From positions 1 through 64,000 of the forward strand of contig NZ_JBASBH010000061.1 in the NCBI RefSeq assembly GCF_049651025.1: a DNA stretch of 64,000 nt. Reading direction: 5' to 3'. Shown one piece after another: positions 50,794 through 58,922 of the stretch (position 1 is the stretch's first letter; every line of letters begins with the position of its first letter). The translations under genes and the position numbers were made by a program. The notes beneath the pieces are model-generated. The model made no database searches, was not told where the DNA came from, and saw nothing but the letters and a program-made list of their open reading frames with translations. This DNA comes from Parvibaculum sp049651025. Lineage in GTDB: Bacteria; Pseudomonadota; Alphaproteobacteria; Parvibaculales; Parvibaculaceae.

Positions 50794-51318
50794 TTACATT
50801 CCGCCGCCGCGTCCGGGAACGGGGCCGACGCCCTTTTTGCTGTCCGTCTGCTTGTTGAAGCGGCCGAGATTGCTGAAGAGCTGGCCAAGAACGGTGAGTT
50901 CCTTGCCGCGGGTCGGCGTGGTGCGCGTCTGGAGGTCGACGATTTCACCGTCTTCCAGGCCGTAATAGGCGATTTGCTGAACCGTATCCGACTTCTCGAA
51001 ATAGAAAGCGACGACCGTGCGGTCGACTTCCTCAGGCGGGAAGAAGAGATAGGTTTCGGTTGTGCTGGTGATGTAGTACCAAGCATCGCCCTGGATGGTC
51101 GACGCAGTCGAAGGCGATCCCATGATCTCCTTCACTTGCTCTCTGGTCGTTTGCTTGGGTTTGATCTTCTTCAGATCTTTTTCATTCAGAATATAGCCGC
51201 GCTGTGCAACGACCGGCTCAACGATCGGCGCGCAGCTTATAAGGACGAGACTCGTTGCAGACAGGCAGGCCACGGCGGCCAGAAACCCGGCACGGCGCCG
51301 CAGGCGATTGGAAGTCAT
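50794..51318 (-). CDS. bamE: outer-membrane protein assembly factor BamE
   Basis: Lipoprotein of the BAM complex. A signal peptide with lipobox LISC places the lipidated Cys at about residue 29. The SmpA/OmlA domain follows: RGYILNEKDLKKIKPKQTTREQVKEIMGSPSTAS-type (about 40-75), WYYITSTTET and the VVAFYFEKSDTVQQIAYYGLEDG segment. A Gly/Lys-rich tail extends to residue 174, longer than E. coli BamE (113), as in other alphaproteobacteria. It is divergent from the cytochrome chaperone gene. Confidence 0.92.
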   Translation of the reverse strand: MTSNRLRRRAGFLAAVACLSATSLVLISCAPIVEPVVAQRGYILNEKDLKKIKPKQTTREQVKEIMGSPSTASTIQGDAWYYITSTTETYLFFPPEEVDRTVVAFYFEKSDTVQQIAYYGLEDGEIVDLQTRTTPTRGKELTVLGQLFSNLGRFNKQTDSKKGVGPVPGRGGGM

Positions 51319-51354
51319 GTTGGAGTACCCTCCCGAGACCCAGATGTTCAGACG

Positions 51355-51382
51355 TTGACCTACCCTTGTCGGTCGCTAAATT
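51355..51382 (+). promoter_or_regulatory. predicted promoter for the bc1 chaperone gene
   Basis: TTGACC at 51355-51360 and TAAATT at 51377-51382, 16 bases apart, lie 57 bases before the start, in the 121-base gap after the divergent bamE. Confidence 0.45.
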
Positions 51383-51439
51383 CAATCGGCTTCTTGATCC
51401 CCTCCCTTACGGGCAGGGCTGCCCGGACGGAGTAACGCC

Positions 51440-52018
51440 ATGATATGGAAAAGGATTTTCGGCCGGAGTGCTCACGAGTCGGAAGCTTACGCTATTTATG
51501 GAACCTTGGTATCGCAAGCCCGTTCACCGGCCTTATATCTACATGCAGGCGTCCCCGATACGCTTGAAGGGCGCTTCGAGATGGTCGTCCTGCACGCATT
51601 TCTGGTGCTGAGGCGGCTAAAGGCGGCCACGGACGCGGAGACGGCGCCAGCCAAGGCCCTGGGGCAGAAGATTTTCGATATCCTGTTCGACGATATGGAC
51701 CAGACCTTGCGCGAAATCGGCATTGGCGACCTTTCGGTCGGCAAGAAGATCAAGGGCCTTGCATCGGCCTTTTACGGGCGCGTTGCGGCTTATGATGGCG
51801 GGCTCGATGCCGCCGAGCCTGCTGTGCTTGGGGAGGCGTTGAAGCGCAACGTTTTTGCGGAAATGGAGCCTTCGGCCGCCGAGGTGAACGCGCTTGCAGA
51901 TTATGTGCGGCGCGGCGACAAGGTACTCGAAGAATTGCCCATTGGAGAATTGTTGAAAGGCCGCGTTGTTTTTGCGGCCTTGCCCGAACCGCTTGTCATT
52001 GAAAGGCCAGACGCATGA
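51440..52018 (+). CDS. ubiquinol-cytochrome c chaperone family protein (CBP3-like)
   Basis: A 192-residue protein of the CBP3/UQCC1 family, which in mitochondria helps assemble cytochrome b of complex III. The family block reads AYAIYGTLVSQARSPALYLHAGVPDTLEGRFEMVVLHAFLVLRRLK-type at about 15-60 and DDMDQTLREIGIGDLSVGKKIKGLASAFYGR at about 88-120. The bacterial function is by analogy. It starts with ATG after CGGAG and overlaps the DUF177 gene by four bases (ATGA). Confidence 0.9.
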   Translation: MIWKRIFGRSAHESEAYAIYGTLVSQARSPALYLHAGVPDTLEGRFEMVVLHAFLVLRRLKAATDAETAPAKALGQKIFDILFDDMDQTLREIGIGDLSVGKKIKGLASAFYGRVAAYDGGLDAAEPAVLGEALKRNVFAEMEPSAAEVNALADYVRRGDKVLEELPIGELLKGRVVFAALPEPLVIERPDA

Positions 52019-52584
52019 GTACGCGTCCAGTATCCGCTGGGAAACCTGAGTTCAGCATTCCGCTTGCCGTCTCCGACGTGCCGCCGAACGGCACAACCGT
52101 TCCCTTCGATGTGAAGGAGAATGAGCGTGTCGCGCTTGCGCGCCGATTCGGGCTCATCGAGCTTCGTTCGCTCAAGGGCAAGATCACCGTCAAACCATGG
52201 CGGCGTCACGGGCTGGTTGCCGAAGGAAAATATACGGCGGAGCTTGTTCAAGCCTGCGTCGCAACGCTTGAGCCGATTGAGGCGCGCCTCTCCGAGAGCT
52301 TCATCGTGCATTACCTGCCCGAAGAAATGATCGAGCGAACGCCTGCGGTATCAGCCGATACGGAGATTTTTGTCGATCTGCAAAGCGAAGATCCGCCGGA
52401 GCCGATGGAAAATGGCCGTATCGATGTCGGCGAAGCTGTGGCCGAGCAGCTTGCGGTCGCCATAGACCCTTACCCCAAGAAACCCGGTGCGGAATTCAAG
52501 CCGCTCGCCGTGGTGGAGGAAGAGGAGGTCGAGAAGCCCGCGAATCCTTTTGCGGCGCTCGAAAAACTCAAGAAAAAAGATTGA
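52015..52584 (+). CDS. DUF177 (YceD-like) protein
   Basis: A 189-residue member of the DUF177 family, which in E. coli (YceD) lies next to rpmF and is tied to 23S rRNA accumulation. The hallmark CVATLEPIEARLSESFIVHYL run holds the family's conserved Cys, and the EIFVDLQSEDPPEPMENGRIDVGEAVAEQLAVAIDPYPKKPGA-type segment closes the domain (about 120-165). rpmF, usual next to it, is not found here; plsX follows after 123 bases. Confidence 0.88.
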   Translation: MSTRPVSAGKPEFSIPLAVSDVPPNGTTVPFDVKENERVALARRFGLIELRSLKGKITVKPWRRHGLVAEGKYTAELVQACVATLEPIEARLSESFIVHYLPEEMIERTPAVSADTEIFVDLQSEDPPEPMENGRIDVGEAVAEQLAVAIDPYPKKPGAEFKPLAVVEEEEVEKPANPFAALEKLKKKD

Positions 52585-52645
52585 ATCGGCGGACTTACAG
52601 GACGCAATGAACCTGTTGTTTCAAGCACTCAAGCTAGTATCTTCT

Positions 52646-52671
52646 GGCAACTGCCGGAGGTTGCCGTTTTC
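52646..52671 (+). terminator. possible terminator or attenuator before plsX
   Basis: GGCAAC (52646-52651) pairs with GTTGCC (52660-52665) around eight bases, followed by GTTTTCT. The stem is short, so this is a weak terminator at best between DUF177 and plsX. Confidence 0.3.
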
Positions 52672-52707
52672 TAGAATAACTGTCCCGGCGGGGGAAAAGG
52701 GGTTTGG

Positions 52708-53796
52708 GTGACGACACGCGGATTGACGATTGCGCTGGACGGAATGGGTGGCGATCACGGCGCTGAGACTGTGATCGGTGGTGCCGAGATTGCATCCATT
52801 CGTCACCCCGATGTGCGTTTTCTGATTTTCGGCGATGAAGCCACGATGCGTCCGGTGCTCGATAAATATCCCCGCGCCGCGGCGGTGAGCGAGATCGTTC
52901 ACACGTCCGTTTCGATTTCGATGGACGACAAGCCGAGCCAGGCGCTGAGGCGTGGCCGCAAGACGAGCAGCATGTGGCTTGCAATCGACGCCGTGAAAAC
53001 GGGCCGTGCGCAGGCGGCCTTGTCCGCAGGCAATACGGGCGCGCTCATGGCGATGGCCAAGGTCATCCTGAAGACGATGCCCAATGTCGAGCGCCCCGCG
53101 CTGGCAGGGCTGTGGCCGACGGCGCGCGGCGAAAGCGTCGTGCTTGATCTTGGCGCGACCATCGGGCCGGATGCGTTTCAGCTTGTGCAATTTGCCGTCA
53201 TGGGCGAGGCATTCGCGCGTGTGATTTTCAGCCTCGAGCGGCCGACTGTCGGCTTGCTCAATATTGGCGAAGAAGAAGTCAAAGGCACCGAGCAGGTGAA
53301 GGAAGCAGCGCAGATGTTGCGCAGCGCCGGATTGCCGCTGAATTTTCACGGCTTCGTCGAAGGCGGGGACATCAGCAAAGGCACCGTCGATGTCGTCGTG
53401 ACGGATGGCTATACCGGCAATATCGCGCTGAAGACTGCGGAAGGCACGGCGCGGCTCATCGTCGATTTCCTGCGCAGCGCCATGAGCAGCTCGCTGATGT
53501 CGAAGATCGGCTATCTCTTTGCGCAGGGTGCTTTTCGTGCGCTGGCAAAGAAGCTCGACCCGCGCGCATCGAATGGCGCCATCTTTCTCGGCCTTAACGG
53601 CATCGTCGTGAAGAGCCATGGCGACACGGACGCCGAAGGCTTTGCCTATGCGATCGATGTTGCAATTGATGCTGCAGCCGCCGATCTTGTGCAAAAGGTT
53701 GCGGCGGATCTTGCACTTCTCGACGGGTTCCAGCCGACGCGCGGAGCACAGACACCAAATTCAACAACTGAAGAATCCGAGGCGGCGGTATCGTGA
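52708..53796 (+). CDS. plsX: phosphate acyltransferase PlsX
   Basis: Converts acyl-ACP to acyl-phosphate, the donor for glycerol 3-phosphate acylation in phospholipid synthesis. It starts with GTG and reads LTIALDGMGGDHGAETVI; further family segments are SMWLAIDAVKTGRAQAALSAGNTGALMA, LDLGATIGPDAFQLVQFAVMG, GLLNIGEEEVKG and GFVEGGDISKGTVDVVVTDGYTGNIALKT-type (about 215-245). 362 residues. It overlaps fabH by four bases (GTGA), the usual plsX-fabH pairing. Confidence 0.96.
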   Translation: MTTRGLTIALDGMGGDHGAETVIGGAEIASIRHPDVRFLIFGDEATMRPVLDKYPRAAAVSEIVHTSVSISMDDKPSQALRRGRKTSSMWLAIDAVKTGRAQAALSAGNTGALMAMAKVILKTMPNVERPALAGLWPTARGESVVLDLGATIGPDAFQLVQFAVMGEAFARVIFSLERPTVGLLNIGEEEVKGTEQVKEAAQMLRSAGLPLNFHGFVEGGDISKGTVDVVVTDGYTGNIALKTAEGTARLIVDFLRSAMSSSLMSKIGYLFAQGAFRALAKKLDPRASNGAIFLGLNGIVVKSHGDTDAEGFAYAIDVAIDAAAADLVQKVAADLALLDGFQPTRGAQTPNSTTEESEAAVS

Positions 53797-54770
53797 GTAT
53801 CATTAGAAGTGTTGTCGCCGGTTGCGGCAGCTATTTGCCTGAGCGCGTTGTTACCAATCAGGACATGACCAAGATCGTCGACACGACCGACGACTGGATT
53901 GTCGAGCGCACGGGCATTCACGCCCGCCACATCGCTGCCGATGGCGAGTTGACCTCGGACCTTGCGCTCAAGGCGGCGCGTGCGGCGATTGCCCATGCGG
54001 GCATCGACGCGCAGGAGATCGATACGATCATTCTCGCGACGACGACGCCGGACAATACGTTTCCGGCAACAGCCGTCACCGTGCAGGCCGAACTTGGAAT
54101 TCACCACGGCGCGGCCTTTGACATTCAGGCCGTCTGCTCGGGTTTCGTTTATGCGCTGACCATAGCGGACACGTTCATTCGTTGCGGTCAGGCCAAGACC
54201 GTCCTCGTCATCGGCGCGGAGACTTTTTCGCGGCTTCTCGACTGGACCGACCGCACGACCTGCGTTCTCTTCGGCGACGGCGCGGGCGCCGTCATCGTGA
54301 AGGCGGGCGAGGGCGAGGGGACGAATGCGGATCGTGGCATTCTCACCGCGCATCTGCATTCGGACGGGCGCTACAAGGACAAGCTCTATGTCGATGGCGG
54401 CCCGTCATCGACGCAGACGACCGGCCATGTGCGCATGGAGGGCCGCGAGGTTTTCCGCCACGCCGTCGTCAATATCGCGGACACGATCAAGGAAGCGCTG
54501 GCCGCGACAGGGCTCACGGCCAATGACATTGACTGGTTCGTACCGCATCAGGCGAACAAGCGCATTCTCGACGGCACCGCGAAGCGTATCGGCCTGCCGC
54601 CGGAAAAGGTCGTCATCACCGTCGGCGATCACGGCAACACCTCTGCCGCGTCGGTTCCGCTGGCTCTCGACCAGGCCATAAAGGACGGGCGAATCAAGCG
54701 CGGCGACCTCGTGCTGCTCGAGGCGATGGGCGGCGGGTTCACCTGGGGATCGGTGCTGGTTCGCTGGTAA
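53793..54770 (+). CDS. fabH: 3-oxoacyl-[ACP] synthase III
   Basis: Starts fatty-acid synthesis by joining acetyl-CoA and malonyl-ACP. Catalytic Cys lies in DIQAVCSGFVYAL, His in WFVPHQANKRI and Asn in GDHGNTSAASVPLAL. The opening SYLPERVVTNQDM and DDWIVERTGI are family-typical. 325 residues. GTG start within the plsX stop. ihfA follows after 127 bases with its own possible promoter. Confidence 0.96.
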   Translation: MSIIRSVVAGCGSYLPERVVTNQDMTKIVDTTDDWIVERTGIHARHIAADGELTSDLALKAARAAIAHAGIDAQEIDTIILATTTPDNTFPATAVTVQAELGIHHGAAFDIQAVCSGFVYALTIADTFIRCGQAKTVLVIGAETFSRLLDWTDRTTCVLFGDGAGAVIVKAGEGEGTNADRGILTAHLHSDGRYKDKLYVDGGPSSTQTTGHVRMEGREVFRHAVVNIADTIKEALAATGLTANDIDWFVPHQANKRILDGTAKRIGLPPEKVVITVGDHGNTSAASVPLALDQAIKDGRIKRGDLVLLEAMGGGFTWGSVLVRW

Positions 54771-54844
54771 TGGCAAATTGCACTCGAAACCGGCCAATTC
54801 CGGCACAGAAGTGAACTTTAGAAGATTCGTGCATCCTATTGATA

Positions 54845-54873
54845 TTGACGGGTTAATCGCCCGGCCATAGGCT
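54845..54873 (+). promoter_or_regulatory. predicted ihfA promoter
   Basis: TTGACG at 54845-54850 and TAGGCT at 54868-54873, 17 bases apart, end 24 bases before the ihfA ATG, which has a strong GGAGG ribosome site. The -10 is only a partial match. Confidence 0.4.
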
Positions 54874-54897
54874 TCGCCTGAACTTGGAGGTAAGGCC

Positions 54898-55215
54898 ATG
54901 GGGGATACGATAACGCGGGCTCATTTGAGCGAAGCCGTCTACCAAGAGGTGGGGCTATCGCGCAATGAATCTGCCGAGCTGGTTGAATCTGTGCTGCTGG
55001 AGATCGCCAATAGCTTGTCGAAGGGCGATACGGTGAAGCTGTCCTCGTTCGGATCTTTTTCGGTCCGTCAAAAGGGCGGTCGCATGGGACGGAATCCAAA
55101 GACGGGTGAAGAGGTGCCGATCAAGCCGCGCCGCGTTCTTGTCTTCCGCCCGAGCCACGTACTCAAGGAACGGATCAATGCGGCGCTGAGCGGCAAGGCC
55201 GCGGCCGCCGAATAA
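54898..55215 (+). CDS. ihfA: integration host factor subunit alpha
   Basis: DNA-bending HU-family protein that pairs with IhfB. The 105-residue protein has ITRAHLSEAVYQEVGLSRNESAELVESVLLEI-type helices, DTVKLSSFGSFSVRQKGGRMGRNPKTGEEVPIKPRRVLVFRPS as the beta arm with the tip Pro, and a short Ala-rich tail. The RNPKTGE arm and its place between fabH and a MerR gene identify the alpha subunit, as in other alphaproteobacteria. Confidence 0.95.
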   Translation: MGDTITRAHLSEAVYQEVGLSRNESAELVESVLLEIANSLSKGDTVKLSSFGSFSVRQKGGRMGRNPKTGEEVPIKPRRVLVFRPSHVLKERINAALSGKAAAAE

Positions 55216-55230
55216 GCACCGGAGCATTCC

Positions 55231-55752
55231 GTGAGCAGATCCGTTTTAAGAATTCGGATTGAAGAGCGGAGCCAAGGACCTGGTTTGTCGATACAAAAGT
55301 CGCCCGACGCTTTCAGAACCATCAGCGAAGTTGCGACTGAGCTTGATGTGCCGCAGCACGTGCTGCGTTTCTGGGAAAGCAAGTTCAACCAGATCCGCCC
55401 GCTGAAGCGTGGCGGCGGGCGGCGCTATTATCGCCCCGAGGATGTGGACCTGCTGCGCGGCGTGCGCACACTCCTCTATAATGACGGCTATACAATCAAA
55501 GGCGTGCAGAAGGTTTTTCGCGAACAGGGCGTGAAGTTCGTGAGCGAAACCGGCAAGGGCACTGTCGATGCGTCGCTCGCCGAGCTTGCCCGCGAGGCCG
55601 TGCAGCGTAGCGAGCATGTGGAGCCAGCGGCGGCCGGACTGGTGATCGACGCCGGGGCGCGCAAGACGCTTGAGACATTGCTTGAAGAGCTTGTCTCTTT
55701 GAAGGAAGAAATCGACGAAACCATCTGGGAGAGCGAAGACGACGCGGAATAG
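55231..55752 (+). CDS. MerR-family transcriptional regulator
   Basis: A 173-residue regulator with the MerR helix-turn-helix FRTISEVATELDVPQHVLRFWESKFNQIRPLKRGGGRRYYRPEDVDLLRGVRTLLYNDG-type (about 30-90), then a coiled helix and an acidic end. There are no metal-binding Cys residues, so it is not a metal sensor. GTG at 55231 gives a short N-terminal extension; TTG at 55285 would start closer to the domain. This gene follows ihfA in many alphaproteobacteria; its targets are not known to me. Confidence 0.88.
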   Translation: MSRSVLRIRIEERSQGPGLSIQKSPDAFRTISEVATELDVPQHVLRFWESKFNQIRPLKRGGGRRYYRPEDVDLLRGVRTLLYNDGYTIKGVQKVFREQGVKFVSETGKGTVDASLAELAREAVQRSEHVEPAAAGLVIDAGARKTLETLLEELVSLKEEIDETIWESEDDAE

Positions 55753-55852
55753 TGCCTCTGCTCGTCATGCGATGGTTTTGCCGCCATGATTCTCGCGGCT
55801 TTGGCTACAGGGTGAGGTGAAAAAAAGCCTCACAAAAGCGGCGATTGAGGCG

Positions 55853-55881
55853 TTGCCCGGGCAGGAACCCCCGTCTATATT
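55853..55881 (+). promoter_or_regulatory. predicted tRNA-Pro promoter
   Basis: TTGCCC at 55853-55858 and TATATT at 55876-55881, exactly 17 bases apart, 44 bases before the tRNA. A good sigma-70 match. Confidence 0.6.
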
Positions 55882-55925
55882 CCGCGCCACTGAGGGTGCC
55901 CCGGCGCCCTTTCATCCGGTTTCGT

Positions 55926-56002
55926 CGGAGCGTAGCGCAGCCCGGTAGCGCACTTGTCTGGGGGACAAGGGGTCGTCGGTTCGAATCCGGCCGCTCCGAC
56001 CA
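55926..56002 (+). tRNA. tRNA-Pro (anticodon GGG), CCA encoded
   Basis: Acceptor arms CGGAGCG (55926-55932) and CGCTCCG (55992-55998) pair fully; D-arm GCGC...GCGC; anticodon arm CTTGT-CTGGGGG-ACAAG with GGG as anticodon; T-arm GTCGG-TTCGAAT-CCGGC; discriminator A and encoded CCA. It reads CCC and CCU codons. Confidence 0.97.
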
Positions 56003-56008
56003 TCTATC

Positions 56009-56041
56009 GGGGTCAACGTATTGATTGCGTTGACCCCACTT
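56009..56041 (+). terminator. terminator hairpin after tRNA-Pro
   Basis: GGGGTCAACG (56009-56018) and CGTTGACCCC (56028-56037) form a ten-base perfect stem with a nine-base loop, starting seven bases past the tRNA. The following ACTTCT is only weakly T-rich. Confidence 0.65.
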
Positions 56042-56099
56042 CTAAAGCGGGCATTTGCCGCAAGCGGCAGCCTTATTCGCATTCTGGAGTTTGATTGTC

Positions 56100-56180
56100 A
56101 TGCTCACTGTTCTTCCGATCGTCATTTTCCTCGTCGTCATGGCCGCTCTGAACAAGTACCAGACGGGTACGTTCTTCTGA
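56100..56180 (+). CDS. possible 26-residue membrane peptide
   Basis: A short frame, ATG to TGA, encoding a hydrophobic segment (MLTVLPIVIFLVVMAALNK) followed by YQTGTFF. GGAG at 56086-56089 lies ten bases before the ATG. It is a single predicted membrane helix with a short polar end, in the gap between the tRNA and the convergent DUF2842 gene. No known protein is recognised. Hydrophobic short frames also arise by chance, but the ribosome site and clean helix favour a real gene. Confidence 0.5.
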   Translation: MLTVLPIVIFLVVMAALNKYQTGTFF

Positions 56181-56214
56181 TCTGACGTCGAGCTTTCGAG
56201 AGCCGGTGCGAGCC

Positions 56215-56430
56215 TTATTCGTCCGGCCGCAGCATCCAGATCATCACGTAGCGGAACGGGAATGCCCAGATCGTGCCAGCGATCAGGTAATAGGCGAACT
56301 GCACCGCGCCATTTTCCGGCAGATGGCCGCTGACGGCGATCGTCATGATCAGCAACGAATAGAAAAACAGAAACACCAGCAGCGCCAGTGTGCCGATGAG
56401 CTTGCGTGTGCGTTGGGGCAGGCGAGGCAT
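56215..56430 (-). CDS. DUF2842 membrane protein
   Basis: A 71-residue protein with two membrane helices (about 11-32, LIGTLALLVFLFFYSLLIM, and about 43-62, FAYYLIAGTIWAFPFRYVM) and a short Arg-Pro-Asp end, matching the small DUF2842 family of alphaproteobacteria. Function unknown. A strong GGAG ribosome site precedes the ATG. It is divergent from ctaA, though only position ties it to cytochrome oxidase assembly. Confidence 0.85.
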   Translation of the reverse strand: MPRLPQRTRKLIGTLALLVFLFFYSLLIMTIAVSGHLPENGAVQFAYYLIAGTIWAFPFRYVMIWMLRPDE

Positions 56431-56566
56431 TTAAATCTCCGGACGGGCCCTGCATAGGGGCACTGGCGTTCTGATACGTTATTCGGCCTGAGGGCGCAAA
56501 GGGCGGCCTTCTGTCGCGGGTTGTCCCTGCTGTGAGATATGCCGCGTTCGGGTTATCACTTCACCC

Positions 56567-57601
56567 ATGGACAATAAGCCTCATAACGCCGCTCGGCGGC
56601 AGATCGCGGTCTGGCTCTTCGGCGTCTCGGCGCTCATCTTTCTGATGGTCGTGGTCGGGGGGCTGACGCGGCTCACTGAATCGGGATTGTCGATCACCGA
56701 GTGGAAGCCCGTCGTCGGCGCTCTGCCACCGCTGAGCGAGGCAGCCTGGGCTGACGCATTCGCCAAGTATCAACAAATTCCGCAATACCAGCTCGTCTTC
56801 ACGAATATGACGCTCGGCGAGTTCAAATATATTTTCTGGTGGGAATGGAGCCATCGCTTTCTCGGGCGCTTCATCGGCTTTGCCTTCCTCGTTCCTTTCC
56901 TCTGGTTCCTCGCGACGCGGCGCATTGAGCGCGCATTGGTGCCGAAGCTTGCGATCATGTTCGTGCTCGGCGCGGCGCAGGGCGCGCTTGGCTGGTGGAT
57001 GGTCAAAAGCGGTTTGACGCATCGCGTCGATGTCAGCCAGTACCGCCTGACGGCGCATCTCGGCCTTGCGACGATCATCTATGCTTACATGATGTGGGTT
57101 GCGCTGGGGCTTTGGCGCGACCGTCCGGTGTTTGTCGTCAGCGATGGTTTGCGCAAGGCGTCATGGGTGCTGCTCGCGCTCGTCTTTGCCCAGATGATGC
57201 TCGGCGGTTTCGTGGCGGGCCTCAAGGCCGGCCATATCTACAACACATGGCCGCTCATCGATGGCGCGTTCTTTCCCGCCGGGCTCATGGCGCATGAAGT
57301 CTGGTGGCGGAATTTCTTCGAGAACATGCTGACCGTGCAATTCGATCATCGCATGGTCGCTTATCTGCTGACCTTCCTCGCGCTCTGGCATTGGTTTGCG
57401 GCACAGCGCTCAGGCATACGCGATGCAGCGCAAGGCGCGACCTGGCTCGGCCTTTCCGTTCTCGCGCAGGTGGGCTTGGGTATCTGGGCGCTGCTTTGGG
57501 TCGTGCCCATTCCGCTCGGTGCAGCGCATCAGGCGGGTGCGATGGTTGTCTTCACGCTGGCAATCATCCATGCGCAAAGGCTCAACGCACCCGCCGTCTA
57601 G
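56567..57601 (+). CDS. ctaA: haem A synthase
   Basis: Oxidises the C8 methyl of haem O to give haem A for cytochrome aa3. Eight helices in two similar halves; conserved His residues sit in GGLTRLTESGLSITEWKPV-type start, the EWSHRFLGRFIGFAF segment, LTAHLGLAT, the QFDHRMVAYLLTF segment and AAHQAGAMVVFTLAI. The 344-residue length and no Cys pair place it in the COX15-like type 2 group of alphaproteobacteria. It is convergent with metY, with three bases between stops. Confidence 0.95.
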   Translation: MDNKPHNAARRQIAVWLFGVSALIFLMVVVGGLTRLTESGLSITEWKPVVGALPPLSEAAWADAFAKYQQIPQYQLVFTNMTLGEFKYIFWWEWSHRFLGRFIGFAFLVPFLWFLATRRIERALVPKLAIMFVLGAAQGALGWWMVKSGLTHRVDVSQYRLTAHLGLATIIYAYMMWVALGLWRDRPVFVVSDGLRKASWVLLALVFAQMMLGGFVAGLKAGHIYNTWPLIDGAFFPAGLMAHEVWWRNFFENMLTVQFDHRMVAYLLTFLALWHWFAAQRSGIRDAAQGATWLGLSVLAQVGLGIWALLWVVPIPLGAAHQAGAMVVFTLAIIHAQRLNAPAV

Positions 57602-57604
57602 GCG

Positions 57605-58879
57605 TCAGGCGCTCAGGGCTTTGTCGAGCGCCTTGATGATGTCTTGCGGATCTTCGAGCCCGATGGATAGGCGCACCACATCCGGGCCTGCTCCGGCGGC
57701 CTTTTGCTGCTCTTCGGTGAGCTGGCGATGGGTGGTCGATGCGGGATGGATGATGAGGCTGCGCGTATCGCCGATATTGGCGAGGTGGCTCAGCAACTCG
57801 ATCGAGTTCACCAGCGTCACACCGGACTCATAGCCGCCCTTGATGCCGAAGGTGAAAAGCGCACCGGCGCCCTTCGGCGCATAGCGCTGCTGCAGCTTGT
57901 AGGACGGATCGTCCTTCAGCCCGGCATAGGAAACCCACGTCACCTTCGGATGCGTCTTCAGATATTCGGCAACCTTGAGTGCGCTGTCGGAATGACGCTG
58001 CATGCGCAGCGGCAGCGTTTCAATGCCGGTCAGGATCATGAAGGCGTTGAAGGGCGAGAGCGCCGGTCCGAGATCGCGCAGGCCGAGCACGCGGCAGGCG
58101 ATGGCGAAGGCGATGGCGCCGAATGTCTCGTGGATCTTCAGCCCGTGATAGGAGGCATTGGGCTCGGACAAGGTCGGGAATTTTCCGCCCTTCGACCAGT
58201 CGAACTTGCCGCCGTCCACGATGACGCCGCCCATCGAATTGCCGTGGCCGCCGAGGAACTTCGTCGCCGAATGCAGCACGATATCCGCGCCATGTTCGAT
58301 GGGGCGCAGCAGATAGGGCGAGGCCAGCGTATTGTCGACGATGAGCGGAATGCCCGCCTCATGCGCGACAGCAGCGATCGCCGCGATGTCGATGACGAGG
58401 CCGCTGGGGTTTGCAAAGCTCTCGATGAAGACCGCCTTGGTCTTCGGTCCGATGGCCTGCTTCACGCTTGCCGGGTCGGTCGCATCGGCCCAATCGACGT
58501 GCCAGCCGAACTTCTTGAAGGAGTGGCCGAACTGGGTGATCGATCCGCCGTAAAGCTGCTTTGCCGCAACGAAGTGATCGCCCGTTTCCAGCAGCGTGTG
58601 GAACGTCAGCATCTGCGCCGCATGACCTGATGCGACGGCGAGCGCCGCCACGCCGCCTTCAAGCGCGGCGACGCGCTCTTCGAGCACGGCGGTCGTCGGA
58701 TTGGTGATGCGCGTATAGATATTGCCGAATGCCTGCAGGCCGAAAAGCGAGGCGGCGTGATCCACATCGTTGAAAACGAACGATGTCGTCTGATAGATCG
58801 GCGTTGCCCGCGCGCCTGTTGTGGGGTCGGGTTTTGCCCCGGCATGAATCGCGAGTGTGTCGAAGCCATAATCGGTCAT
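57605..58879 (-). CDS. metY: O-acetylhomoserine aminocarboxypropyltransferase
   Basis: PLP enzyme making homocysteine from O-acetylhomoserine and sulfide. The protein reads DTLAIHAGAKPDPTTGARATPIYQTTSFVF, YTRITNPTTAVLEERVAALEGG, and the PLP Lys in LHSATKFLGGHGN; the late IIHPASTTHRQL is family-typical. 424 residues, longer than cystathionine gamma-synthases, which favours MetY. Last of a three-gene unit with the CoA-binding and enoyl-CoA hydratase genes; the 43-base gap upstream is too short for a SAM riboswitch. Confidence 0.93.
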   Translation of the reverse strand: MTDYGFDTLAIHAGAKPDPTTGARATPIYQTTSFVFNDVDHAASLFGLQAFGNIYTRITNPTTAVLEERVAALEGGVAALAVASGHAAQMLTFHTLLETGDHFVAAKQLYGGSITQFGHSFKKFGWHVDWADATDPASVKQAIGPKTKAVFIESFANPSGLVIDIAAIAAVAHEAGIPLIVDNTLASPYLLRPIEHGADIVLHSATKFLGGHGNSMGGVIVDGGKFDWSKGGKFPTLSEPNASYHGLKIHETFGAIAFAIACRVLGLRDLGPALSPFNAFMILTGIETLPLRMQRHSDSALKVAEYLKTHPKVTWVSYAGLKDDPSYKLQQRYAPKGAGALFTFGIKGGYESGVTLVNSIELLSHLANIGDTRSLIIHPASTTHRQLTEEQQKAAGAGPDVVRLSIGLEDPQDIIKALDKALSA

Positions 58880-58922
58880 GGCATATTCCTTCTACTGTGC
58901 TGGTTTTATGATCTTCTTTTGG

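Noticed and set aside
52585..52707. rpmF (ribosomal protein L32) between DUF177 and plsX
   Set aside because: No frame encodes the short basic L32 sequence; the gene must be elsewhere.
55812..55833. GTGAGG/CCTCAC hairpin after the MerR gene as a terminator
   Set aside because: Six-base stem, A-rich ten-base loop and no T-run on the plus strand.
58880..58922. SAM riboswitch before metY
   Set aside because: The gap is 43 bases and the gene is downstream of others on the same strand.
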